The notes below the pieces were generated by a model. It was not told where the DNA came from and made no database searches. It worked only from the letters and a program-made list of their open reading frames with translations. The position numbers were made by a program, and so were the translations under genes. From a bacterium (GTDB taxonomy: Bacteria; Electryoneota; Electryoneia; Electryoneales; Electryoneaceae), in contig JANQEY010000333.1 of assembly GCA_028278125.1 (NCBI GenBank), positions 1 through 26,262 of the forward strand: DNA of 26,262 nt, given 5' to 3'. Below, piece after piece: positions 1 to 7,696 of this stretch. The stretch's first letter is position 1. Every line of letters begins with the position of its first letter.

Positions 1-453
1 AGGGGAATACAGGTAGTAGATGTAAGTGATCCATACAATCCTTATCAAGTGGGATACTATGATACTCCGGGTGAACCAAACAGTATAATTGCAACCGAAG
101 ATTATGTATATCTTGCTGATGGCAATTTCTTCGAAGTCTTCGATTGTTCTGCAGCGTTATCGGTTTCAAATGATGAACAAGTTGTACCCCGTGAATTCAC
201 CATCAGCTCAGTCTATCCCAATCCCTTTAATATGTTTTCATTTATAAATGTTTCGCTTCCACAAGCTTCAGCACTGAGGTTAACTGTATACAACGAGCTT
301 GGTCAGGAAGTTCGGATTCTTGCGGGTCGAAGATATGAAGCCGGGAATCATCAGTTGCAATTTAACGGTTCGGGATTAGCATCGGGTGCTTATTTTATCA
401 GGGCAGAAGCAGGTGATCTATTAAATACACGTAAGGTAGTTTTATTGAAATAA
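1..453 (+). CDS. LVIVD-repeat secreted protein, C-terminal part (5' end outside window)
   Basis: The reading frame is open from base 1, so this is the tail of a gene that begins upstream; the GTG at 49 is internal. It opens inside an LVIVD-type repeat (VVDVSDPYNP), the same position seen near the end of the next gene. It then ends in a type IX secretion sorting domain: YPNPFN, a beta-rich stretch with VYNELGQEVRIL, GLASGAYFI, and a basic end (KVVLLK). Such proteins are normally exported by Sec, moved across the outer membrane by the T9SS and attached to or released from the surface. The last ~75 residues are nearly identical to those of the gene at 552-2741, so the two are recent tandem paralogs. 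The binding target is unknown. Sorting domain confident, biological role not. Confidence 0.85.
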   Translation, partial: RGIQVVDVSDPYNPYQVGYYDTPGEPNSIIATEDYVYLADGNFFEVFDCSAALSVSNDEQVVPREFTISSVYPNPFNMFSFINVSLPQASALRLTVYNELGQEVRILAGRRYEAGNHQLQFNGSGLASGAYFIRAEAGDLLNTRKVVLLK

Positions 454-551
454 TTACCCGGGATACTCTGATCACGCCAAAGGTGGGTAAGTACGTCACG
501 GCGGATAAAACCAGGCTACCTGCTCTAACTGTTTCAAGCACGGAGGTCACC

Positions 552-2741
552 ATGTATAAGAGACTCTCTATTCTCCTCGTTATTGTCTTACTTCTGATTC
601 TATCATCTCCATTATTTGCCCAGGACAGTCTTAATATCTCGATGGTTTCCAGTATGTATCATTACTGGGATACGGTGTATGACATTAAATTCCATGAAGA
701 TCATGCCTATTTTTCAACTGACAGGAGCGGAATTATTGTCCTGGATATCTCTGATCCATCGTCTCCTTTTGAAGCGGGATCATTAAGATATCTTAATAGT
801 TCCAGGAGCTTAGAAATTTCAGATGAAAACAACCTCGCATACATAACAAACTGGTTTAATGGATTCAGTATATATGATATCAGTGATCCTGCTGATCCAT
901 TTGAAGTAGGCAGTTATGACAGCTTGTATTTTTCTCCCTATGGTCTTGAAGTTGCTGATGGCTACGCGTATATGCCCAGCTATTATGATTTAGTAATAGT
1001 TGACATAAGTGATCCATCTTCACCGGCAATAGCTGGATCGTTAGATTTTGAAAATATTATTAAAGAGATTCATTTAAATAATAATTATTTGTATATAAGA
1101 TTCACCTACAGTGTCAAGGTATTTGATATAAGTAATCTTAGTTCTCCGGAGGAGATTTGTCAATTTAACTTATATGGAAATTTATTGGAAACTCGTGGTA
1201 ATTATCTATATGCAATCAATGACAATGATCTGATAATTTTGGATGTTTCTAATCCAGAATTACCAATTGAAGCATCAATAACAGAATTTGATCCTCATAG
1301 TCTCAGGGGAATGACATCTAATGGTGATTATATATATCTATCCCGTTGGCATGGATTGACAATAATGGATGTTAGTGATCCTTCTTCCCCTGTTGAAGTA
1401 AGTGATCTGGAAATATTTCCGGATCATGGAAGTTATATCTGGTATAATGAAAATTATGTATATATGTCAACGTGGGACTCAGGTGTAAGAGTGTTTGACG
1501 TAAGTGATCCATCGACACCTTTAGAAGTTAGTAGTTATGGTTCAAATGATTATATCAGGGATATAGAAGTTTCAGGTTCTGTTGCGTTTCTTTTGAACTA
1601 TTCAAGTGGCGAACTGATATCTCTTAATATCAATCATCCGTATTCACCATTTATGATTGGATCGGAAGATATTCCCATTTCTCCTGAAGATATGCTTATT
1701 GAGGGAGATTATGCCTATATAGCTCATATGACGAATGGGCTGAGTATAGTTGATGTGAGTAATCCCGTCACACCAAGCCTGGAATACCAGAATGAACCAG
1801 GTGAAAATCTAAGCATGCCATATTCAATTGCAAAATATGACAATTATGTCTACATGGCTGGCGAAGATAATTTTGGGCATGTATATGATGTCAGCGTCCC
1901 GTGTTCATCATATGTTGTTAGTGAATTTGATATATATACTATGGTTAAAGACATTGCTATACACTCAAATTATGCTTACGTGGCGGGTGGATTTCTACAG
2001 ATATTCGACCTGAGTGATCCATCGTCACCTATAGAATTGTGTACACTAGATTTTGATTCAATGATGTCTGCAATCGATATTCATGATCATTACCTGTATA
2101 TGGTCGCTTACCTGGGAGGGGATGATGGTGTAAATGCTGGAAATACTTTGGAATTGGATTCAAGCATAGATTTATACATCTTCGATATTAGCGATCCAAT
2201 ATCACCGGTTTTTGTTAACAGTATTGAAACTGTTATCGCAACTGATATTGATTATCAAAACGGGTTTATCTTTCTGGCTGGTGGCGCTAGTGGTTTAAAA
2301 ATAATCGACGTCAGGGATCCCATGACGCCGATTGAGGTTGGCTATTATGATACACCCGGAGTTGCAAGTAGTTTGGCAGTAAATGATGAATTTGTTTATG
2401 TGTCTGATGAATTCTATTTCGAAGTGTTTGATTGTTCAGATGCTCTGCCGGTAAGGGAAGTGTATCATCAACTTCCGCGTGAATTCGCGATCAGTTCAGT
2501 ATATCCTAATCCGTTTAATATGTTCTCGTTCATAAATGTTACACTACCTCAATCGTCAAATCTCAGGCTGACGGTATACAACGAACTTGGTCAGGAAGTA
2601 CGGATTCTTTCTGATCGAAGATATGAAGCAGGTAACCATCAATTACATTTTGACGGATCGGGATTGGCGTCGGGAGCTTATTTTATCAAGGCAGTGGCTG
2701 GTGATTTTTTAAATACGCATAAGGTAGTTTTGTTGAAATAA
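552..2741 (+). CDS. LVIVD-repeat beta-propeller-like surface protein with T9SS sorting domain
   Basis: A 729-residue protein. I chose ATG 552 over an in-frame upstream start at 483 because GGAGG lies five bases before it. It also gives a clean signal peptide (MYKRLS, a leucine/isoleucine core, then SPLFA before QD). About 13 repeats follow, each with a core like (I/V)xD(I/V)SDPSSPxEVGS spaced about 45-50 residues apart; this is the LVIVD repeat, expected to form propeller blades. Residues ~655-729 form a type IX secretion sorting domain (YPNPFN, YNELGQEVRIL, GLASGAYFIKA, terminal KVVLLK). The upstream neighbour is a paralog with the same C-terminus, and the downstream gene is convergent. A surface-displayed adhesin or scaffold is the likely role; no catalytic motif is visible. 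Confidence 0.88.
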   Translation: MYKRLSILLVIVLLLILSSPLFAQDSLNISMVSSMYHYWDTVYDIKFHEDHAYFSTDRSGIIVLDISDPSSPFEAGSLRYLNSSRSLEISDENNLAYITNWFNGFSIYDISDPADPFEVGSYDSLYFSPYGLEVADGYAYMPSYYDLVIVDISDPSSPAIAGSLDFENIIKEIHLNNNYLYIRFTYSVKVFDISNLSSPEEICQFNLYGNLLETRGNYLYAINDNDLIILDVSNPELPIEASITEFDPHSLRGMTSNGDYIYLSRWHGLTIMDVSDPSSPVEVSDLEIFPDHGSYIWYNENYVYMSTWDSGVRVFDVSDPSTPLEVSSYGSNDYIRDIEVSGSVAFLLNYSSGELISLNINHPYSPFMIGSEDIPISPEDMLIEGDYAYIAHMTNGLSIVDVSNPVTPSLEYQNEPGENLSMPYSIAKYDNYVYMAGEDNFGHVYDVSVPCSSYVVSEFDIYTMVKDIAIHSNYAYVAGGFLQIFDLSDPSSPIELCTLDFDSMMSAIDIHDHYLYMVAYLGGDDGVNAGNTLELDSSIDLYIFDISDPISPVFVNSIETVIATDIDYQNGFIFLAGGASGLKIIDVRDPMTPIEVGYYDTPGVASSLAVNDEFVYVSDEFYFEVFDCSDALPVREVYHQLPREFAISSVYPNPFNMFSFINVTLPQSSNLRLTVYNELGQEVRILSDRRYEAGNHQLHFDGSGLASGAYFIKAVAGDFLNTHKVVLLK

Positions 2742-2744
2742 TTT

Positions 2745-2766
2745 CCCGGGATACGCTGATCCCGGG
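2745..2766. terminator. Perfect GC-rich hairpin between convergent genes; possible terminator or repeat unit
   Basis: CCCGGGAT (2745-2752), a 6-base loop, then ATCCCGGG (2759-2766) form a perfect 8-bp stem four bases after the stop of the LVIVD gene and 11 bases before the end of the convergent radical SAM gene. No T-run follows, so it is not a canonical intrinsic terminator. A degenerate copy with the same left arm (CCCGGGATAC at 457-466, then CTGATCACG) follows the upstream paralog. The element was therefore probably duplicated with the gene and has decayed in one copy. Confidence 0.45.
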
Positions 2767-2777
2767 CTACCTGTTAA

Positions 2778-3713
2778 TCAAATCATTTCCGTACAATAGG
2801 TATAAGAATTTTCTTCGAGGACACACTCTTTATCAAGCGAAGAGACAAACTGCCCGCAATTGCTGCCGATGGCGTTCTCTTCCAGCTCACCGATACTGAC
2901 CAGCGTCTCAAATCCTTTTTCTCGTAATTCATCAGCCAGTTCACGGATTCCATCCTCGTTTGTGAACCTTGATTTCAATCCACGTTCCTGGGCAGAATAC
3001 GTTGGATTAAGGGGAGTAAGTTTTACCAGGAAAACATCTGGATTAAACGTGTTTTTCAGGAGATTTGAATCAACCGGATTATCATCCGAAAGGGCAAAAT
3101 TAAGGGTGATTTTACGTCCGCCGGCCTGGTAAAATTTTTGACCATATTCAGCGATCTGGCTAAAATCCCAGCAGCTAATGGGGATCAGTTTTTTGCGGAC
3201 ATCGACATCCGTTGTATGTATTGAAAACTGGAGCTGAAAAAACATGGGGTAAAGCGACTGCTTAATCTCCAGCAGTTCGTTAAAAAACGAGCCGGTACTG
3301 TTTGGCGCAATAGTAGAGATACAGGGCATTATTCCCAGGGCGTTGTAACGTTTCGGGAGGTTCTCTAAAACTTCAAGAACACTCTGATTAAATGACGGTT
3401 CTCCCATCCGGGCGAACTGGATTTTCCATTTTTTAACGGGGACAGTATTTGAACCAAACCGTTCACTAACCAGGTAATCCAGCTGGAACCAGAGCTCATC
3501 GGTTGACAGTTTTCCCTTGTACTGGATACCGGCGTCGCAGATGGGGCATGTTACCGGGCAGCCGTAGAGGGTTGAGATGATATTTACCCATTTATCTTCA
3601 CGGGGGATGGGGGGCTGCAACGATTCAACGAACTCAATCCGTTTCCCCTCACTGTTTTCGGCGATATAGACAATTGCCAGGTCTTCGCGTCCCTGTTTCG
3701 CTACCAGTTTCAT
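2778..3713 (-). CDS. Radical SAM protein, RlmN/Cfr-like, without the N-terminal RNA-binding domain
   Basis: A 311-residue protein. The radical SAM cluster motif is CX3CX2C at Cys52, Cys56 and Cys59 (GCPVTCPIC), the spacing used by RlmN and Cfr. RMGEPSFN matches the family's SAM-binding GEP motif. Near the end, NCGQF (Cys286) aligns with the ACGQL motif of RlmN that carries the transferred methyl group. The second catalytic cysteine of RlmN/Cfr, seven residues before the first cluster cysteine, is Ile45 here. The protein is also shorter than RlmN (about 370 residues) and lacks its N-terminal domain, but has a C-terminal tail with Cys297 and Cys307. It is the last gene of a tight run, five bases after the flavoprotein stop. 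Radical SAM membership is firm; methyltransferase activity is doubtful and the substrate is unknown. Confidence 0.82.
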   Translation of the reverse strand: MKLVAKQGREDLAIVYIAENSEGKRIEFVESLQPPIPREDKWVNIISTLYGCPVTCPICDAGIQYKGKLSTDELWFQLDYLVSERFGSNTVPVKKWKIQFARMGEPSFNQSVLEVLENLPKRYNALGIMPCISTIAPNSTGSFFNELLEIKQSLYPMFFQLQFSIHTTDVDVRKKLIPISCWDFSQIAEYGQKFYQAGGRKITLNFALSDDNPVDSNLLKNTFNPDVFLVKLTPLNPTYSAQERGLKSRFTNEDGIRELADELREKGFETLVSIGELEENAIGSNCGQFVSSLDKECVLEENSYTYCTEMI

Positions 3714-3718
3714 CGTTT

Positions 3719-4597
3719 TTATTTCGTCACTTCGTTATAGATTTTCATTGCAGCACGGATGCCGTCACCCACGGATATTCCAACCTGGCGGTAGAGGTCA
3801 TTTTTAACATCACCGACAAGGAACAGACGGTCAGCCTCCACCAGTTCTTTTACCCTGTTTCCTAGTAATTTTTCAATCAGCTCCAGGTTCGGAACTCGTC
3901 CAATTGCAAGAATAAGAAAATCCGGCTGTTCATTCCAGACCCTGTTGTTGTCTCTCAGGTTCAAAGTAAGCTTATCGTCAATAGAGATAACTTTTTCCAC
4001 CAATGTTGATTCGAAATAGGAAATATTGGAGTTCTTTTCTGAACGATCCCAGAGCAGGGGCAGACATTTAACACTTTTACCACGGTTATAAATTTGAACC
4101 GTGTTGTTTCTACTAAGGTTTAAAGCGTAATCAAAAGCGGCATCACCAGCCCCGATAATGGATACAAGTTTATTACTTTTATCCATTATCGGAACGATAT
4201 CGTAATAAGCCTTTTTACCAAGGATTTTATCCAGTCCCGGGATAGATATTTTATGTGGTTTTGTGCCGGTCGCAAGCACAAGATATTTGCATTCGATCTC
4301 CGATTTATCGGATCTGATTAAGAACGAAGTATTCTTGTGATCTACAAAATCAACTCTTTCGAATCGAGGATTTGCACCTGTTTCAGAAAGTTGTTTATAA
4401 AACAGATCGATCAGTTTCGAACCGGTTATACCCTTCGGGAAGCCTGGATAATTCTCAACCAGGTTGGCATTGTGCAATAAACCACCGATCCTGTTTTCCT
4501 CGAACAGGATCGTATTGATGTTATATCGTTTAAGTTGAATCGCAGCGGCAATTCCCGATGGTCCTCCCCCGATAACAACAACTTCACAGGATTCCAT
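3719..4597 (-). CDS. NAD(P)/FAD-dependent oxidoreductase, thioredoxin-reductase-like but lacking CxxC
   Basis: A 292-residue protein with the two-dinucleotide-fold layout of low-molecular-weight thioredoxin reductases. The FAD site is GGGPSG at 10-15, LATGTKP is the linker to the second domain, GAGDAAFD is the NAD(P)H-binding loop, and FLVGDVKN with GISVGDGIRAA closes the FAD site. Where thioredoxin reductase has CATC just before the NADPH loop, this protein reads AYYDI, so it cannot use a disulfide relay. That resembles TrxR-type ferredoxin/flavodoxin-NADP reductases. GGAG lies eight bases before the ATG, which shares one base with the stop of the cysteine hydrolase (TGATG). Supplying electrons to the adjacent radical SAM protein is a reasonable inference; direct oxidation of a small substrate is the alternative. 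Confidence 0.8.
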   Translation of the reverse strand: MESCEVVVIGGGPSGIAAAIQLKRYNINTILFEENRIGGLLHNANLVENYPGFPKGITGSKLIDLFYKQLSETGANPRFERVDFVDHKNTSFLIRSDKSEIECKYLVLATGTKPHKISIPGLDKILGKKAYYDIVPIMDKSNKLVSIIGAGDAAFDYALNLSRNNTVQIYNRGKSVKCLPLLWDRSEKNSNISYFESTLVEKVISIDDKLTLNLRDNNRVWNEQPDFLILAIGRVPNLELIEKLLGNRVKELVEADRLFLVGDVKNDLYRQVGISVGDGIRAAMKIYNEVTK

Positions 4598-5247
4598 CAG
4601 GGTTGCTCCATGGTGGAAATAATCTCGCTGGTGAAGGGAAGCCTTGCGAAACCGTGGGATAGATTTAATAAAGTAGCTTTATGGTGTTCGAAGTTATATG
4701 TAGCGGTTGCGTCAGGTAGAAAGAACACTTCAAATCCGTTGATAAATGCCGACCTTGCTGTTGTTTCGCAGCAGAGATGGGTCATCACACCGGAAATAAC
4801 AACCTGTTTTACACCACCGTTTTTTAGCTCATCTTTAAGGTTTGTATTATAAAACGCGTCATACTGTGATTTGATTATAATATTTTCAGCAATCGGTTCG
4901 AGTTCAGCAGTAAGTTCAGATTCCGGGGTATTTCCCCTGATCAGGTCAGCCCACCAGTTTTTCATCTGCGCTGCATTTTCGTCCGTATTAATATGCCTGG
5001 TAAAAAACAGGGGGCGGTTTTGTGATTTGACTACTTCTACAAGTTTTAAAATTCTATTAATAATTGCGGAAACACTGGGAATAAAAGCGTGGGACGATTC
5101 TTCACAGAAATACCTTTGCATATCGAGGACAATCAGAGCTGCTTTGCTCGCATCAAACATACCTGGATTAAAACGCCTGCTGATTCCAGCTTCAGTCAGC
5201 AGGTTTTCCAGGTCAGACTCTTTAATAGATAAATAGTTTTCTTTCAT
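4597..5247 (-). CDS. Isochorismatase-like cysteine hydrolase
   Basis: A 216-residue member of the isochorismatase-like hydrolase superfamily. The catalytic triad of the fold is visible: Asp42 in VLDMQRYF, Lys126 in IIKSQYDAF, and Cys159 in GVMTHLCCETTARSAF, followed by the GFEVFFLPDATATYN loop. Members cleave isochorismate, nicotinamide, N-carbamoyl compounds and related amides; the motif set here does not settle which. There is no C-terminal aryl-carrier domain, so it is not an EntB-type siderophore protein. It is the first gene of the trio with the flavoprotein (one-base overlap) and the radical SAM protein. It begins 28 bases after the diguanylate cyclase stop on the same strand, so all may share one transcript. 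The Shine-Dalgarno sequence before ATG 5247 is weak. Confidence 0.85.
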   Translation of the reverse strand: MKENYLSIKESDLENLLTEAGISRRFNPGMFDASKAALIVLDMQRYFCEESSHAFIPSVSAIINRILKLVEVVKSQNRPLFFTRHINTDENAAQMKNWWADLIRGNTPESELTAELEPIAENIIIKSQYDAFYNTNLKDELKNGGVKQVVISGVMTHLCCETTARSAFINGFEVFFLPDATATYNFEHHKATLLNLSHGFARLPFTSEIISTMEQP

Positions 5248-5275
5248 TAGAATCTACGGAATGGTATTTGCGGAA

Positions 5276-6265
5276 TCAGTCCCAGGATTTTTCCAGCCGG
5301 TTCTTACCTTTTCCTTTCGCCCTGTAGAGGGCATCGTCTGCGGCCTGGAGAAGAGCTTTCGGATTTGCGTATTGTGAATCTGGAAAATATGTTGCCCCGA
5401 GCGAGATGGTCACTGTCCTGATTGGTTCAACACGGAAGGAAAAGTCCTTGCAGAACTGGAATTCTTCAATACTTTCTCTCAGTCTTTCACCAACAAACAG
5501 GATACCCTCTCGTGTAGTTTCAGGAAACAGCACAACAAATTCTTCACCGCCATACCGTGCCGCCGTATCCGCTTTTCTTAATGTTTCCCTGATTAATTGT
5601 CCAATGTCGTGAAGCACTGCATCCCCGACCAGGTGACCATAGTCATCATTAATATTTTTAAAATCATCAATATCAAACATCAGGCAACCGAGATGAGTCC
5701 TATACCGTTTTGAACGCTGGAATTCCATCTCGAATAACTCATCAAAATGATGACGGTTATATAATCCTGTTAGTCCATCACTTATAGCCCTGCGCCATAG
5801 TTCTTTATTCTGTGCTTCCAGTTCACGATGCGTCTTCAGTCGCTGATAGTAACGCAGAGTTCGTTCTATCCTTAATTCAAATTCGTCCACTTTAAATGGG
5901 CGGGTGACGATATCGTCAGCACCCAGTGAGAGAACTTTAACTCCAATGTCACCACCAAACGAGGTCATTATAATCACGGGCAGGTCAGGACGCAGCTTTT
6001 TTATCTCTTGCAGCAGGGCAATACCATCCATCCGGGGCATACGGACATCGGAGATAACAAGATCCACCTCCTGCTTTCCCAGTATTTCCATCGCCTCAAT
6101 ACCATCTTCAGCCTCGAACAACTGGTAGCTGCCGTTCTGTTCGAGAACCTCCATAAACGCGCGTCGGACATCTTCCTCGTCATCAACGACAAGAAGTCTG
6201 TAATGGCTATCACTGTTTTCCATCATCTCAAATTTATCAACTGCCACGTCTATGTACCTCGTCAC
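5276..6265 (-). CDS. Response regulator with GGDEF diguanylate cyclase domain
   Basis: Receiver domain at ~22-135: acidic pair Asp28/Asp29, phospho-acceptor Asp73 (ISDVRMP) and Thr101. The conserved lysine of the KPF motif is Arg122 (TRPF). A short coiled linker leads to the GGDEF domain (~160-325), with active site GGEEF at 239-243 and substrate-binding FDIDDFKNINDDYGH. RKAD (230-233), five residues before GGEEF, is an intact inhibitory I-site. It should make c-di-GMP from two GTP under phosphorylation control, with product inhibition. It resembles PleD/WspR-type regulators with a single receiver. The GTG start overlaps the endonuclease V stop by four bases (GTGA); ATG 6226 (residue 14) is an alternative start, and neither has a strong Shine-Dalgarno. 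No cognate kinase is in the window. Confidence 0.92.
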   Translation of the reverse strand: MTRYIDVAVDKFEMMENSDSHYRLLVVDDEEDVRRAFMEVLEQNGSYQLFEAEDGIEAMEILGKQEVDLVISDVRMPRMDGIALLQEIKKLRPDLPVIIMTSFGGDIGVKVLSLGADDIVTRPFKVDEFELRIERTLRYYQRLKTHRELEAQNKELWRRAISDGLTGLYNRHHFDELFEMEFQRSKRYRTHLGCLMFDIDDFKNINDDYGHLVGDAVLHDIGQLIRETLRKADTAARYGGEEFVVLFPETTREGILFVGERLRESIEEFQFCKDFSFRVEPIRTVTISLGATYFPDSQYANPKALLQAADDALYRAKGKGKNRLEKSWD

Positions 6266-6966
6266 TGTTTTCGATACAACGATGCTGCCTGGTGTGCGGC
6301 ACGAATTGGATCAGGCAGACGGTAACGGCTGGTTAGTCTTAATATCCATTCGACAGCGCTCTGGAAGTTTATCTTATGCCCGGGTGAAATCCAAACCGGC
6401 GATACACCTGATCTTGTGCGTAAAATATTTCCGATCTGTTCCCCATTATCCAGGCAGGGTTCAGATGATCCCCTCTCTATTCCTGGTTCGACACAAGATC
6501 CAATCAATCGCCTTTTGGCGCACCCAATACTGATACAACCGGTTTCTACACCAAGGTGGCTGGCAATTCCCAATCTTCTCGGGTGGGCATAACCATGACC
6601 ATCTACAATCAACATATCGGGTTTATGTGGTAATAAATCCAATGTTTTAAGAAGAACCGGCATCTCCCTGAAAGACAAATACCCGGGAATATAAGGAAAA
6701 GTCTCAGGGCTTGTACAATTAGCGGCATGAATTTTTTCCAATTTAATATTGTTTTCGCTGGTTTTTTTACTTTCGAAAAGGACCACAGAACCAATCATCA
6801 GCGTTTTATTTTTACTGATAGACGCATCAACACCGGCGATCCATCTTACACTATTAATCGAAAGATTCCCATTAAGTGAAACTTTATCTGCAAGTTCCAA
6901 TTGGATGGATCTCGCCTCGTTTACAGTAGTTTTCTCATTATGGTTAATTTTGCCGCTGGAATTCAT
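6262..6966 (-). CDS. nfi: Endonuclease V (deoxyinosine 3' endonuclease)
   Basis: A 234-residue protein that aligns by eye along its length with E. coli Nfi. AGVDAS carries the first catalytic Asp, PYIPGYLSFRE carries the Glu and the DNA-wedge PYIP, VDGHGYAHPRRLGIASHLG carries the second Asp, and GCAKRRLIG and GEQIG follow. The enzyme nicks nucleic acid one base 3' of hypoxanthine (deaminated adenine) and starts repair of deaminated bases; some members act on inosine in RNA. About 15 residues precede the usual family start. No in-frame start just downstream looks better. It heads a five-gene minus-strand run and overlaps the next gene by four bases. The promoter at 6972-7000 lies so close that the mRNA is probably leaderless. 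Confidence 0.93.
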   Translation of the reverse strand: MNSSGKINHNEKTTVNEARSIQLELADKVSLNGNLSINSVRWIAGVDASISKNKTLMIGSVVLFESKKTSENNIKLEKIHAANCTSPETFPYIPGYLSFREMPVLLKTLDLLPHKPDMLIVDGHGYAHPRRLGIASHLGVETGCISIGCAKRRLIGSCVEPGIERGSSEPCLDNGEQIGNILRTRSGVSPVWISPGHKINFQSAVEWILRLTSRYRLPDPIRAAHQAASLYRKQ

Positions 6967-6971
6967 AGACG

Positions 6972-7000
6972 ATTATACGTCCTGATATTATAAGATTCAA
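6972..7000 (-). promoter_or_regulatory. Sigma70-type promoter for the nfi operon, probable leaderless start
   Basis: Read on the minus strand, TTGAAT (7000-6995) and a perfect TATAAT (6977-6972) are separated by exactly 17 bases. The -10 box ends five bases before the ATG at 6966, so transcription would begin at or within a base or two of the start codon. A second TATAAT-like run overlaps the spacer. The nearest upstream gene on this strand ends 139 bases from the nfi start codon. Confidence 0.65.
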
Positions 7001-7105
7001 TGAGGATTTCCTTTTGCCAGTAAAATCGTTGATCGAATCAGAAAGCCAAGATGTAAAATAATGAAAATATTTCTGGTAAGAAGTTTATCTTTAAGGCGAA
7101 AAGTT

Positions 7106-7468
7106 TTACAGTGTTTCCAGAATTTTCTGGAGTTCGTTGATACGGAATGGTTTTGGAAGCAAACCGGTAGCACCTTTTTCCTTGAATTCCATATCAAGTG
7201 TTTCCCTGTCAGATCCGCTGATTATATAGATTGGAAGTTCGGGTGCATGCTTACGAAGTTCTTCCAGGGTTTCCAGTCCGTCCATACCGGGCATATAGAG
7301 GTCGAGAAAAACAGCTTTGTAGAGGTCCGGGTTAGTACTGATTTGTTCGACGGCTATCTCACCATTTTCCACGGCGTCACATGAATGACCAAAAATATCA
7401 AGCATTTCTTTCAATGTATCGCGAATAGCTTCTTCGTCATCAACAATCAGTAATTGTTGTTCAGCCAT
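7106..7468 (-). CDS. Stand-alone response regulator receiver protein (CheY-like)
   Basis: A 120-residue protein that is only a receiver domain. LLIVDDEEAIRDTL supplies the acidic pair, FLDLYMPGMDG the phospho-acceptor Asp, ISGSD the conserved Ser/Thr position, and LLPKPF the invariant lysine. I prefer ATG 7468 to the in-frame TTG at 7483, because GAAAGA sits at normal spacing before the ATG and the domain begins right after it. With no output domain it must act through a partner such as a kinase, a chemotaxis protein or a phosphorelay. It lies 139 bases upstream of nfi on the same strand, with the nfi promoter between them, so it is probably a separate unit. The 228 bases upstream of it, to the FAH gene, hold no gene and no convincing promoter. 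Confidence 0.9.
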   Translation of the reverse strand: MAEQQLLIVDDEEAIRDTLKEMLDIFGHSCDAVENGEIAVEQISTNPDLYKAVFLDLYMPGMDGLETLEELRKHAPELPIYIISGSDRETLDMEFKEKGATGLLPKPFRINELQKILETL

Positions 7469-7696
7469 TTGAACATCTTTCAAGTAATAATCCTAAACCG
7501 CACCTTCGCAAATATCAGCAGCAATCGTACGAAATTTAACCATTAAAATCAAGAAAAGCATCCATAACGATTGAATGCCCTAATTTAACAGAGCCAGTAA
7601 ACAAGAAAAATTATGATATTAGATTGACAATACAAAATAATCCAACTGCTTAAGATCAGGTAATTGTAACAGGTTTAGATTTGCGAATAATCAATT

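Noticed and set aside
49..453. GTG 49 as the start of the first gene
   Set aside because: The frame is open to base 1 and encodes a normal LVIVD repeat there, so the gene is simply cut by the window edge.
720..2340. Repeated GATCCATC-type DNA words looking like a spaced repeat array
   Set aside because: They are the DNA of the DPSSP core of LVIVD repeats in one long frame, not CRISPR repeats.
7624..7656. TTGACA at 7624 as a plus-strand promoter
   Set aside because: The nearest -10-like TAAGAT is 21 bases away and no plus-strand gene follows.
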